A DNA stretch of 64,000 nucleotides from Hyphomonas pacifica. GTDB taxonomy: Bacteria; Pseudomonadota; Alphaproteobacteria; Caulobacterales; Hyphomonadaceae. The notes below the pieces were generated by a model. The model saw only the letters and a program-made list of their open reading frames with translations, was not told the DNA's origin and did not search any database. Both the position numbers and the translations under genes were made by a program. Shown one piece after another: positions 19,074 through 27,126 of the stretch; position 1 is the first letter of the stretch, and each line of letters starts with the position of its first letter. The stretch is taken from positions 1 to 64,000 of the forward strand of contig NZ_AWFA01000008.1 in the NCBI RefSeq assembly GCF_000682675.1, given 5' to 3'.

Positions 19074-19256
19074 GTCATAAAGCGGACTGGAATAAAGCTG
19101 GACGGTTAAGTCCCTGATTTCCAGTGCGTTTTCACTTTTTGGAACAAAGTCAGAACTTTTTCCTTTCCAAAAGATGAATATTCTGCTTATGTTCTCTTAT
19201 TGAAGAACACGCGGAACACGGGGGCCGCAGCCCCCGAAATCTTGAGGAGTTGCACA

Positions 19257-19589
19257 ATGGTACAGTTGGTCATCAAGGGATGTGAGTTTGACCCGGCCCA
19301 TGCGAAGGATGTTGTCTTTGGAGACGGTTTCCGCATGGAACTGGACCAGGCCATTGAGCTGGCCATGGGCGGCATTGAGTTCTGGGCGGCAGAAGCAGAC
19401 GGCTCTGCCGCAAAAGTCAGTGTCGAGAAGAATGAATATGGCGAACTGATCCTCAAGACCGAGCCGAGTGCCCGCGCCGCCAATCATTTCGGCGAGATCT
19501 GCGCCCCGCCCATCGTGCACCGCCGCTATCGCGCCGAAGCCCATCATACGCCGGTGCAGATCCATCACGGTTACGCTGTCGCAGCCTAG
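19257..19589 (+). CDS. Conserved hypothetical protein, 110 aa
   Basis: Start at ATG 19257, preceded by GAGGA at 19244-19248. The acidic cytosolic protein has no signal peptide or membrane helix. It opens MVQLVIKGCEFDPAHAKDV and contains GIEFWAAEADGSAAKVSVEKNEYGELIL and HRRYRAEAHHTPVQIHHGYA. I do not recognise a domain. The leader contains a small GC hairpin (gggggc/gccccc at 19220-19235) just upstream of the ribosome-binding site. It is flanked by 183 bp upstream and 239 bp downstream of apparently non-coding sequence, so it is probably monocistronic and may be well expressed. Confidence 0.75.
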   Translation: MVQLVIKGCEFDPAHAKDVVFGDGFRMELDQAIELAMGGIEFWAAEADGSAAKVSVEKNEYGELILKTEPSARAANHFGEICAPPIVHRRYRAEAHHTPVQIHHGYAVAA

Positions 19590-19828
19590 GTTACGCAGCG
19601 GCCCTCACCTTCCAGACGTTTCTTCCCCTGCGGTCACCACACCCAAGCCATCGGCCGCAGACAGGATATGCCGCTCTCCAAACCGGGACATCCGGGATCA
19701 CACCAGCCTCTGGAAGGTGGGGGTTACTCTGTCGGCCTTGCGCTGTCGCGCGCAGGAAAGGCCCGTTTATCGCCCCTTCCCTACAGCACTCATGCAGAGC
19801 AACGTCGAAGCATGAACGGAACGGAGAC

Positions 19829-21733
19829 TTACTCCGCCTCAAGCGTAACGAGGACATCGCCTTCGGCGACCTGATCGCCTGTGGCTGCCTCGACAGACTC
19901 CACGATGCCGTCGCGCGGGGCGGCGAGCGTGTGTTCCATCTTCATGGCTTCCATCACGGCCACGGCATCGCCCTTGGCCACACTGTCGCCCGGCTTCACA
20001 TTCACGGCGAGCAGCTTGCCCGGCATCGGCGCGCTGACGTTGTCACCGCCCAGAACCGCTTCAACATCGGCGTCATAATCCGGCACCTCGACCAGAACCG
20101 TATCGCCACCGGTCGTCACCGCATAGCGGCGCGGGGAAAGATCCGTCACGAAGGGTAGCGGCGTTTCGGTCGGCAGATCATACGAGGTCGGATCAAGCCA
20201 GTCGGCATCGGCGCCTACGGCGACGGCTGCCTTGCGCACCGGGGCAGCATTGGCCCGGAAACCATCGCGAATGTCCCATGGCATGGCACCGCCTGCATCA
20301 TCCAGCCGAATATCAGCAACCGCCAGAAGCGAAGCGAGTTCATGGTCGCTTTCCGGCTGGGTCAGCGCCTTGTCCTGCTCGGCAATCCAGTTGACATGAT
20401 GCGTGCCCGTCCGGAAGGCCTCCGACAGGGCACACCGGCGCAGAAAGCCCGTATTCGACGGCACACCGGCAAGCTGCGTGTGCGACAGGGCCTCCGTCAA
20501 CTGATCAACCGCGTCATCCCGATGATCGCCATAGACGATCAGTTTGGCAATCATGGAGTCGTAATTCGATGGCACACGGTCGCCCGTTTCAAAGCCGGCA
20601 TCCCAGCGGATCGTCTCACCATCCACGGGCTGCAGCAGGCCGAATTCCAGGATCAGGCCTGCGCCGGGGCGAAAGCCATCAGCCGGGTCTTCGGCGCAGA
20701 TGCGCGCTTCAATGGCATGGCCCATAAGCGGGATTTCCGTCTGGTTGAGCGGCAGCTCCCCGCCGCTCGCGACCAGCAATTGCCAGGCGACCAGGTCTTG
20801 CCCCGTAATCATTTCCGTCACCGGATGTTCCACCTGAAGCCGGGTATTCATTTCAAGGAACCAGAACGTGTCGGTGGCGAGCGGCTTTGATCCGTCCACG
20901 ATGAATTCCACCGTACCGGCGCCTTCATAGCCGACTGCCTGGGCGAGGCGCACGGCTGCATCCGTCATCGCGGCGCGTACCTCTTGCGGCATGCCGGGCG
21001 CGGGCGCCTCTTCAATCACTTTCTGGCGGCGGCGCTGCAGCGAGCAGTCGCGCTCATACAGATGCACGACATTGCCATGGGAATCGCCAAACACCTGCAC
21101 CTCGATATGACGCGGCTGCTGGACCAGTTTTTCCAGCATCACCCGGCCATCGCCGAAGGCGCTTTCGGCCTCGCGCACAGCGCTTTCCAGTTCGGCCTTC
21201 AAGTCTGCGGCCTTGGAGACAAGGCGGATGCCGCGCCCCCCTCCCCCGGCCACGGCCTTGATAAGCAGCGGAAAGCCAATCTCCTTGGCAGCCTTGGTCA
21301 GCGTTTCGGCATCCTGCGCCTCGCCGCGATAGCCGGGCAGCACGGGCACGCCCGCTTCCTCGGCAATGCGCTTGGCCTCATCCTTCGGGCCCATGGAGCG
21401 GATCGCTTTCGGGGATGGCCCGACCCAGATCAGCCCGGCATTGCGCACATCCTCGGCAAAGTCGGCATTCTCGGACAGGAAGCCATACCCCGGATGGATC
21501 GCATCGGCGCCAACCGCCTTGGCTGCCGCGATGATGGCATCGCCCTTCAGATAGCTCTCCGGCGCGGGCGCGGGCCCGATATGCACGGCCTCATCAGCTT
21601 CGCGCACATGTTTGGCGCGGGCATCGGCATCTGAATAGACGGCGACAGTCCCGATGCCGAGCTCCCGGCAGGTTTCAAAGATGCGGCAGGCGATCTCGCC
21701 CCGGTTCGCGACGAGCAGCTTCTGGATCTTCAT
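19829..21733 (-). CDS. liuD: 3-methylcrotonyl-CoA carboxylase alpha subunit
   Basis: Start at ATG 21733 (634 aa), giving the canonical MKIQKLLVANRGEIACRIF; GGGAGG lies about eight bases upstream. Domains run biotin carboxylase (about 1-445: GYGFLSENADFA, AVAGGGGRGIRLV ATP-grasp loop, FLEMNTRLQVEHPVTE), a linker, and a C-terminal biotinyl domain with MEAMKMEH, where the Lys carries biotin. Assignment to methylcrotonyl-CoA rather than propionyl-CoA rests on the neighbours (liuC, liuB and liuA on the same strand) and on a clearly different second carboxylase, PccA, at 37455. It carboxylates biotin for leucine breakdown together with LiuB. Its 5' end overlaps the DUF817 gene by 59 bp, indicating an operon. 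Confidence 0.88.
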   Translation of the reverse strand: MKIQKLLVANRGEIACRIFETCRELGIGTVAVYSDADARAKHVREADEAVHIGPAPAPESYLKGDAIIAAAKAVGADAIHPGYGFLSENADFAEDVRNAGLIWVGPSPKAIRSMGPKDEAKRIAEEAGVPVLPGYRGEAQDAETLTKAAKEIGFPLLIKAVAGGGGRGIRLVSKAADLKAELESAVREAESAFGDGRVMLEKLVQQPRHIEVQVFGDSHGNVVHLYERDCSLQRRRQKVIEEAPAPGMPQEVRAAMTDAAVRLAQAVGYEGAGTVEFIVDGSKPLATDTFWFLEMNTRLQVEHPVTEMITGQDLVAWQLLVASGGELPLNQTEIPLMGHAIEARICAEDPADGFRPGAGLILEFGLLQPVDGETIRWDAGFETGDRVPSNYDSMIAKLIVYGDHRDDAVDQLTEALSHTQLAGVPSNTGFLRRCALSEAFRTGTHHVNWIAEQDKALTQPESDHELASLLAVADIRLDDAGGAMPWDIRDGFRANAAPVRKAAVAVGADADWLDPTSYDLPTETPLPFVTDLSPRRYAVTTGGDTVLVEVPDYDADVEAVLGGDNVSAPMPGKLLAVNVKPGDSVAKGDAVAVMEAMKMEHTLAAPRDGIVESVEAATGDQVAEGDVLVTLEAE

Positions 21734-22613
21734 CTGAGGGCCCTCCCGGCACCCGGCGCGTGCCTTTGTGAATGGCGGCGACCAGGACAAAACTTATGAT
21801 CATCAGCAGATACCACGAACCGAGTTTTGATAAAGAGACCATTTGCCAGCCATGTTCTTGCCCGGGATAGGCCCATGCCCGGGCGAATGTTCCAAGATTT
21901 TCGGCAAGCCAGATAAAAAGCGCCACCAAAAGGAAGCCAATCACCAAGGGCATCGGGCGATGCGTCTCGTCTGCGCGAAACCAAACCAGGCAAGGCCCAT
22001 AGATCAATGCCGTCGCGATGAAGAGCGCAATCCTGATATCCGGCAGCCAGTGATGCGCAAAGAAATTCACATAGATCGCTGTCGCCAGCACGCCCTGCAT
22101 CCAGAGCGGCGGGAAGCGGTCAAACCGGAAATCGAAGATGCGCCACACCCGCGCGAGGTACGAGCCGACGGCAGCGTACATGAAGCCTGTGAACAGAGGC
22201 ACCGCGCCTATGCGCAGCACGCTGTCTTCCGGATAGATCCAGCTGCCATGGGCTGTCTTGAACAGCTCCATCACCGTGCCGACAATGTGGAAGACGAAGA
22301 TGATCTTCGCCTCTTCCCAGGTCTCCAGCCCGGTCCACAGCATCATGATCTGGATGCTCACAGCGCCGAGAACCAGGGCGTCATAGCGCGACAGTGCCGC
22401 ATTTTCCGGATACCAGAGGAATGTGCCCAGCAAGAGGCCCAGCATCAGGCCGCCAAACAGACAGGCCCAAGCCTGCTTGATGCCGAAGGCGACAAGTTCG
22501 AACGCGGCCTGGCTCCATGGGCCCTTCACGCAGCGCGCATGCAGGGCGGCGCGGGCCGCATGCAGATAAGTCTGTGCTCTTGTGGACGTGGTCCCTTCAG
22601 ATGTCATGCCCAC
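21675..22613 (-). CDS. DUF817 family membrane protein
   Basis: The 312-residue protein has about eight membrane helices. Features I associate with DUF817 are WSQAAFELVAFGIKQAWACL, LETWEEAKIIFVFHIVGT, MELFKTAHGSWIYPE and WLAENLGTFARAWAYPGQ. GTG 22613 is preferred because GGGAGG lies seven bases upstream; ATG 22607 is two codons further in. Function is unknown. The 3' end runs 59 bp into liuD, so it is translationally linked to leucine degradation, although no role there is known. Confidence 0.8.
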   Translation of the reverse strand: MGMTSEGTTSTRAQTYLHAARAALHARCVKGPWSQAAFELVAFGIKQAWACLFGGLMLGLLLGTFLWYPENAALSRYDALVLGAVSIQIMMLWTGLETWEEAKIIFVFHIVGTVMELFKTAHGSWIYPEDSVLRIGAVPLFTGFMYAAVGSYLARVWRIFDFRFDRFPPLWMQGVLATAIYVNFFAHHWLPDIRIALFIATALIYGPCLVWFRADETHRPMPLVIGFLLVALFIWLAENLGTFARAWAYPGQEHGWQMVSLSKLGSWYLLMIISFVLVAAIHKGTRRVPGGPSDEDPEAARREPGRDRLPHL

Positions 22614-22750
22614 TCTATCGCCTCCCTTCACGGCGCAAATGCGGCCAGTAGCAAGCGTGGCAAGGCATTTGAGAGGGTCATTTTCCGGCTTTGCCGATAG
22701 CGGGCAAGTGTCGTAAGGATTAACGCACAGAAACCAAGGGGAGTTATCTC

Positions 22751-23071
22751 ATGGCCTATGCTTCAGGTGTGCGCCTCAGCAGTGTTGCAGGCATCGTCGG
22801 CGCCGTGGTGGGCGGCTATATCGGCTACACGCAAGCGCAGGATGTCAGCAATCTTGAGCCTGTGACGGCTGCCATCATTCTGGGCGCCATCGGCATGGTT
22901 GCCGGCAGCGCAGGGGCCTTTATCCTGAAGTCCCTGCTGCAGTTTGCGATCTACATCATTCTCTTCGGCGTGGTCGCCTATGTGTTCCAGAACCAGATAG
23001 AAACGCTGACCGGTATCAATCCGGTCGACGCGACCCTAGCCTTTTTGAGGGATATGGGGATTCCCGTTTAG
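22751..23071 (+). CDS. Small membrane protein, unknown function
   Basis: The 106-residue protein has about three hydrophobic segments. The first is glycine-rich (SVAGIVGAVVGGYIGYTQ), like a glycine-zipper, and is followed by AAIILGAIGMVAGSAGAFIL and LLQFAIYIILFGVVAYVF. GGGGAG lies eight bases before the ATG. It is convergent with liuC and alone on its strand. I do not recognise a family. Confidence 0.75.
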   Translation: MAYASGVRLSSVAGIVGAVVGGYIGYTQAQDVSNLEPVTAAIILGAIGMVAGSAGAFILKSLLQFAIYIILFGVVAYVFQNQIETLTGINPVDATLAFLRDMGIPV

Positions 23072-23099
23072 GGAACCTCCGGCCTCCCAATTCCCGTAC

Positions 23100-23915
23100 C
23101 TAGCGGTTCCAGTCCGGCTTGCGCTTTTCCAGGAAGGCGGAGATGCCTTCCTTGCCCTCATCTGAGGCGCGACGATAGGCAATGCGTTTTGACGTCTCGT
23201 GGCTGACCTCCCGGTCAATGAACACGCCGGCGACATCGCGCACCAATTCCTTGGCGTCAGCAATTGCGCCAGGCGCTGCGGAGAAAACAAGATTGGCGAG
23301 GTGCTCTTCCATGGCGAGCATTGCCTTCTCATCTTCAACGACATACTGGATCAGGCCGATTTTCTCGGCATAGTCGGCATCGAATGTCTCGGCGGTCACA
23401 AACAGGGAGCGGGCAAGCCGCGCGCCAATGGCCTCAATGACATAGGGGCTGATCGTAGCCGGGGTGAGGCCGAGGCGCACTTCGGAAAAGCGGAACTTTG
23501 TGTCCTTCATGGCCACGGCCACATCACAGGCTGCCACCAGACCAGCGCCGCCGCCCATGGCAGCTCCGCGCACAAGAGCGAGCGTCATTTGCGGCATCTC
23601 GTAAAGGGCACGCAGCATCTCTGCCAGATTCATGGCGTCCCGCTCATTATCATCGCGCGTATGGACTTCTGCGGCCAGCTTCATCCAGTTGAGGTCTGCG
23701 CCTGCCGAAAAGCTCTGCCCATTACCGCGCAGGATCATCATGCGGATTGTGCGTTGGTCTGCGATGGATTTGAAAGCGTCCGTCAGCTCGGCAATCAGCT
23801 CCGCATTGAAGGCATTATGTACATCGGGCCGGTTCAGTGTGACGACCGCGAGGCCTTCCTGCGTCATTTCAAGCTGGATAAGATCATATTCGGCGTCGCG
23901 CATGGGGTACTCCAT
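23100..23915 (-). CDS. liuC: Methylglutaconyl-CoA hydratase (enoyl-CoA hydratase family)
   Basis: The 271-residue crotonase-fold protein has the oxyanion-hole segments SAGADLNWMK (about 68-77) and GAAMGGGAGLVAACD (about 116-130). SAGADLNWMK with its Trp-Met is characteristic of AUH/LiuC, which hydrates 3-methylglutaconyl-CoA to HMG-CoA. Catalytic Glu-type residues follow in FRFSEVRLGLTPA. GGAAGG about nine bases before ATG 23915 supports this start; an in-frame ATG four codons in is possible. It lies in the same minus-strand cluster as the carboxylase subunits, which fits the pathway step after LiuB/LiuD. Confidence 0.87.
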   Translation of the reverse strand: MEYPMRDAEYDLIQLEMTQEGLAVVTLNRPDVHNAFNAELIAELTDAFKSIADQRTIRMMILRGNGQSFSAGADLNWMKLAAEVHTRDDNERDAMNLAEMLRALYEMPQMTLALVRGAAMGGGAGLVAACDVAVAMKDTKFRFSEVRLGLTPATISPYVIEAIGARLARSLFVTAETFDADYAEKIGLIQYVVEDEKAMLAMEEHLANLVFSAAPGAIADAKELVRDVAGVFIDREVSHETSKRIAYRRASDEGKEGISAFLEKRKPDWNR

Positions 23916-23985
23916 TGGCTAGAGCCTTCCTTCCTTACATCAGGGCAAGCCAAAGGGAAGAGGGATCGCCGTCTTGTGTGCAGCC

Positions 23986-24219
23986 CTATTCGCCGCACCA
24001 GCGATAGACACGGCCGCCATCATGCTTTTCGCCCGTGTCCTCGACACCGGGGAATTTGCCCGCTCGGACAGCCTCAAGGAAGTTACGGCCCTTGCGGACC
24101 TTGTCGCCAATATAGAGCTGGTCCCAGTCCGGGCCGTAGACATCCGGAAAGTGAAACGGGCCGGGCGCGCGCCGGACAATACGTTTCCGCAAGCGGTTGA
24201 TTTCTTCATCGTCCATCAT
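23986..24219 (-). CDS. Small conserved-looking hypothetical protein, 77 aa
   Basis: The charged cytosolic protein begins MMDDEEINRLRKRIVRRAPG and ends with HDGGRVYRWCGE. FHFPDVYGPDWDQLYIGDKV and AGKFPGVEDTGEKHDGGRVYR recall a DUF1413-like fold, though this is uncertain. The ribosome-binding site is weak. It sits 70 bp upstream of liuC on the same strand and could be the first gene of that unit. Confidence 0.5.
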   Translation of the reverse strand: MMDDEEINRLRKRIVRRAPGPFHFPDVYGPDWDQLYIGDKVRKGRNFLEAVRAGKFPGVEDTGEKHDGGRVYRWCGE

Positions 24220-24261
24220 TTTTCAAGGTGAGGAATCCTGCACGACAATCAAGATATGGGC

Positions 24262-24296
24262 AAAAAAAAGGGGACTCGCAGGACCAGCGAGCCCCC
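24262..24296 (-). terminator. Rho-independent terminator
   Basis: ggggactcgc (24270-24279) pairs with gcgagccccc (24287-24296). The single A/C mismatch on the plus strand becomes a U-G wobble in the minus-strand RNA. Eight T residues follow on the minus strand. It ends the EF-hand gene transcript. Confidence 0.9.
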
Positions 24297-24320
24297 CATT
24301 CAGGAGACAGAGCAGGCAGA

Positions 24321-24629
24321 CTACCAATCAGGCGTCGACACCCTGCTTTCCTCCTTCGAGGTGGACTGTCCCCGCCATGCGTCAAGGGCTTCAGTGAGTT
24401 CTTCTTTGGAGACAGTCCTGTTCGAATTGAGGTCCAGCTTTGTGAATTTCGCTTTCGCTTCAGCCTCGCTGACAATGCCAGCGTTTGCCTTATAGCTCAC
24501 AAACTCATCCTCCGTAATCAGAACATCATCGTCCAGGTCCAGCAACGAGAAGTCAGGCATTTCGCCTGCATGCCCCATCAGGGCGGTCATCATGGCTGCG
24601 GTGACAAGAAAGCTGGTGCGTCTGATCAT
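24321..24629 (-). CDS. Secreted EF-hand calcium-binding protein
   Basis: Start at ATG 24629 (102 aa), which gives an N-terminal signal peptide (MIRRTSFLVTAAMMTALMGHA) with GGAAGG upstream. The mature part contains two EF-hand-type loops: DLDDDVLITEDEF (Asp, Asp, Asp and terminal Glu) and DLNSNRTVSKEEL. The pair would bind Ca2+ in the periplasm. It is a small stand-alone member, followed by a strong terminator, so it is its own transcription unit. Partner and role are unknown. Confidence 0.85.
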   Translation of the reverse strand: MIRRTSFLVTAAMMTALMGHAGEMPDFSLLDLDDDVLITEDEFVSYKANAGIVSEAEAKAKFTKLDLNSNRTVSKEELTEALDAWRGQSTSKEESRVSTPDW

Positions 24630-24745
24630 CTCCGAAATCCTTCCACATTTCCGGCCGCTGACCAGAGCGGCCAGGATCAATTTACGCCAGAAGGCCGGTA
24701 ATGATGCGTGAAAAGGGGTTCACGAACGAATTGTAATGAAGGCAC

Positions 24746-25327
24746 CTAAACCGCGTCTTCGCCAATCTCACGCATGAAGGCGAGCCAAGAATCCACTTTG
24801 GACTCTGTCAGTTCCCCTGCCCCGCCGATGATGGTGTGATGCAGCGGCTTGAAACCGGACAGGCCGAGCACACCGCGCTCAAGACCTTTCGTGGCCGCCG
24901 CATCCATGCCGAAGCGGTAAACGAAATCCGGCATACCCATCGTCACCACAACACGGGCGGACTTTCCCTTCATCATCTGTTCGGGCCATCCGGAAGTCGA
25001 CTGCTGGATGAAGAAATTCCCGCTGGCGGCCAGCTCCAGAAAGGATTTCAGCTTGGCCGGCATTGCGCCCAGCCAGAGCGGAAACGCGATGAACAGATGA
25101 TCGGCATCAGCGATCTTTTCGCGTTCTGTCAGAACCGGCTCCTCCGGCGGAGTATCGAATTCGGCCTGGGAGGTGAGATAGGGCAGGTCCAGCGTAGCGA
25201 TATTAATCCGCTCTACCGCATGGCGTCCTGTGTCTGCGCCTTCGGAATAGGCATTGCACAAGGCATGGATCAAATGCTCAGGCGCCGGGTCTGGATGGCC
25301 GTCTATAATACAGATCTTGTGAGACAT
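24746..25327 (-). CDS. Flavodoxin-fold NAD(P)H:quinone oxidoreductase
   Basis: The 193-residue protein starts at ATG 25327, with GGAGGT eight bases upstream, and opens MSHKICIIDGHPDP, the FMN-phosphate loop region of the NQO1/KefF-type flavodoxin family. FPLWLGAMPAKLKSFLEL (about 98-115) matches the family active-site region, followed by GKSARVVVTMGMP. It probably reduces quinones or electrophiles by two electrons using NAD(P)H in the cytosol. It sits 73 bp downstream of liuB on the same strand but has its own strong ribosome-binding site. Confidence 0.85.
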   Translation of the reverse strand: MSHKICIIDGHPDPAPEHLIHALCNAYSEGADTGRHAVERINIATLDLPYLTSQAEFDTPPEEPVLTEREKIADADHLFIAFPLWLGAMPAKLKSFLELAASGNFFIQQSTSGWPEQMMKGKSARVVVTMGMPDFVYRFGMDAAATKGLERGVLGLSGFKPLHHTIIGGAGELTESKVDSWLAFMREIGEDAV

Positions 25328-25400
25328 GGAAGTTACCTCCTGCCATAACGCAGAAGGCATTCTACCATGCGTTCATGACGGTTGTGCTACGTACGGGTCC

Positions 25401-27008
25401 CTACATCCGAAACACGCCGAAGCCACGGTCCGGGAACGGAGCGTTGAGGCTGGCCGACAGGGCAAGGCCCAGAACGCGGCGTGTGTCTGACGGAGCGATG
25501 ATACCATCATCCCATAGACGCGCGGTCGAGAAGTAGGGCGAGCCTTCGGCCTCGTAGAGATCGCGGATCGGCTGTTTGAAGGTCTCTTCCTCCTCCGTGC
25601 TCCATTCCCTGCCCTTGCGCTCGATGCCGTCGCGCTTAACCGTCGCCAGCACGGAGGCCGCCTGTTCGCCGCCCATGACCGAGATGCGCGCATTCGGCCA
25701 CATGAACAGGAAGCGCGGCGAATAGGCCCGGCCGCACATGCCGTAATTGCCTGCACCGAAGCTGCCGCCGGTCACGACCGTGAATTTCGGCACGCTCGCG
25801 GTGGCGACGGCCGTCACCATCTTGGCGCCATCCTTGGCTATACCGCCAGCCTCATATTTAGAGCCGACCATGAAGCCGGTAATGTTCTGCAGGAAGACGA
25901 GCGGGGTACGGCGCTGATCTGCCAGTTCGATAAAGTGCGCCGCCTTCTGGGCGCTTTCCGAAAACAGGATGCCATTATTAGCGAGGATTGCGACCGGCAT
26001 GCCGTAAAGGCGCGCAAAGCCGCAGACAAGGGTCTCGCCATAGAGCTTCTTGAACTCATGGAATTCCGACCCGTCAACCAGGCGCGCAATCACTTCGCGG
26101 GCATCATAAGGCTCGCGGACATCCTGCGGGACGAGACCATTCAGTTCTGCCGGATCGTAAAGCGGCTCGGCCGGTTCGGTCAGCTCGAAGGGCTGCGGCT
26201 TTGGGGTTGCCAGCGTACGGACAATTGACCGAACGATGGCCAGCGCATGCGCGTCATGGGCGGCATAATGGTCGGCCACGCCGGACTGGCGGGCATGCAC
26301 GTCCGCGCCGCCAAGATCTTCTGCCGAGATCACCTCCCCTGTCGCCGCTTTGACCAACGGCGGACCGCCAAGGAAGATAGTTCCCTGCTTGCGCACGATA
26401 ACCGACTCGTCGCTCATGGCCGGCACATAGGCACCGCCTGCCGTGCAGCTTCCCATGACGGAGGCGATCTGCGGGATGCCCTTCGCGCTCATCTGCGCCT
26501 GATTGTAGAAGATGCGGCCGAAATGCTCGCGGTCCGGGAAGACTTCGGACTGGTGCGGCAGGTTCGCGCCGCCGCTATCGACCAGATAGATACAGGGCAG
26601 ATGGTTCTCCATCGCAATTTCCTGTGCGCGGAGATGTTTCTTCACCGTCATCGGGAAATAGGCCCCGCCCTTCACCGTCGCATCATTGCAGACGATCAGG
26701 CATTCGCGGCCCTCGACACGGCCAATGCCGGTGATCAGGCCCGCGCCGGGGGCCTCATTGTCGTACATGCCATTGGCGGCCAGCGCGCCAATCTCAAGAA
26801 AGGCGCTGCCTGGATCCAGAAGACGCTCAACCCGCTCACGCGGCAGCAGCTTGCCGCGCTCAACATGGCGCTGACGGCTGGCCTCGGGACCACCCAAAGC
26901 GGCCTCTTCCGTCTTTGTATGCAGTTCGGCAAGTAATGCCTGCATCGCGCTTCTATTGGCGGCAAATTTGCTACCGGACACGTCAAGGCTGGATTTCAGA
27001 ACCGGCAT
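25401..27008 (-). CDS. liuB: 3-methylcrotonyl-CoA carboxylase beta subunit
   Basis: Start at ATG 27008 (535 aa), with GGGAGG upstream; the family N-terminus MPVLKSSLD follows. This is a carboxyltransferase with two crotonase-like halves: [17 protein letters not shown] and [16 protein letters not shown] in the N-half (acyl-CoA site), and [30 protein letters not shown] and [16 protein letters not shown] in the C-half (biotin site). These motifs, notably GMCGRAY, are typical of methylcrotonyl-CoA carboxylase beta rather than PccB. It transfers the carboxyl group from LiuD-biotin to 3-methylcrotonyl-CoA. It is divergent from the patatin gene. Confidence 0.93.
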   Translation of the reverse strand: MPVLKSSLDVSGSKFAANRSAMQALLAELHTKTEEAALGGPEASRQRHVERGKLLPRERVERLLDPGSAFLEIGALAANGMYDNEAPGAGLITGIGRVEGRECLIVCNDATVKGGAYFPMTVKKHLRAQEIAMENHLPCIYLVDSGGANLPHQSEVFPDREHFGRIFYNQAQMSAKGIPQIASVMGSCTAGGAYVPAMSDESVIVRKQGTIFLGGPPLVKAATGEVISAEDLGGADVHARQSGVADHYAAHDAHALAIVRSIVRTLATPKPQPFELTEPAEPLYDPAELNGLVPQDVREPYDAREVIARLVDGSEFHEFKKLYGETLVCGFARLYGMPVAILANNGILFSESAQKAAHFIELADQRRTPLVFLQNITGFMVGSKYEAGGIAKDGAKMVTAVATASVPKFTVVTGGSFGAGNYGMCGRAYSPRFLFMWPNARISVMGGEQAASVLATVKRDGIERKGREWSTEEEETFKQPIRDLYEAEGSPYFSTARLWDDGIIAPSDTRRVLGLALSASLNAPFPDRGFGVFRM

Positions 27009-27126
27009 AAAGCCTCCCACTGGAATTTTAAGCCTGCTTAACCGCCCGAGCCGCATGTGTCACGCGTGCGTCACGTGAATTTGAAACAGAAGGGCTAAAG
27101 AGAAAGGCTATGAAAAGGATATCAGA

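Noticed and set aside
19590-19828. Short open frames between the 110-aa protein and liuD
   Set aside because: No ribosome-binding site or family features; treated as non-coding.
27028-27041. TTAA-gcctgc-TTAA upstream of liuB considered as a CtrA box
   Set aside because: Spacer is six bases, whereas CtrA needs seven; the site is also in a poor promoter position.
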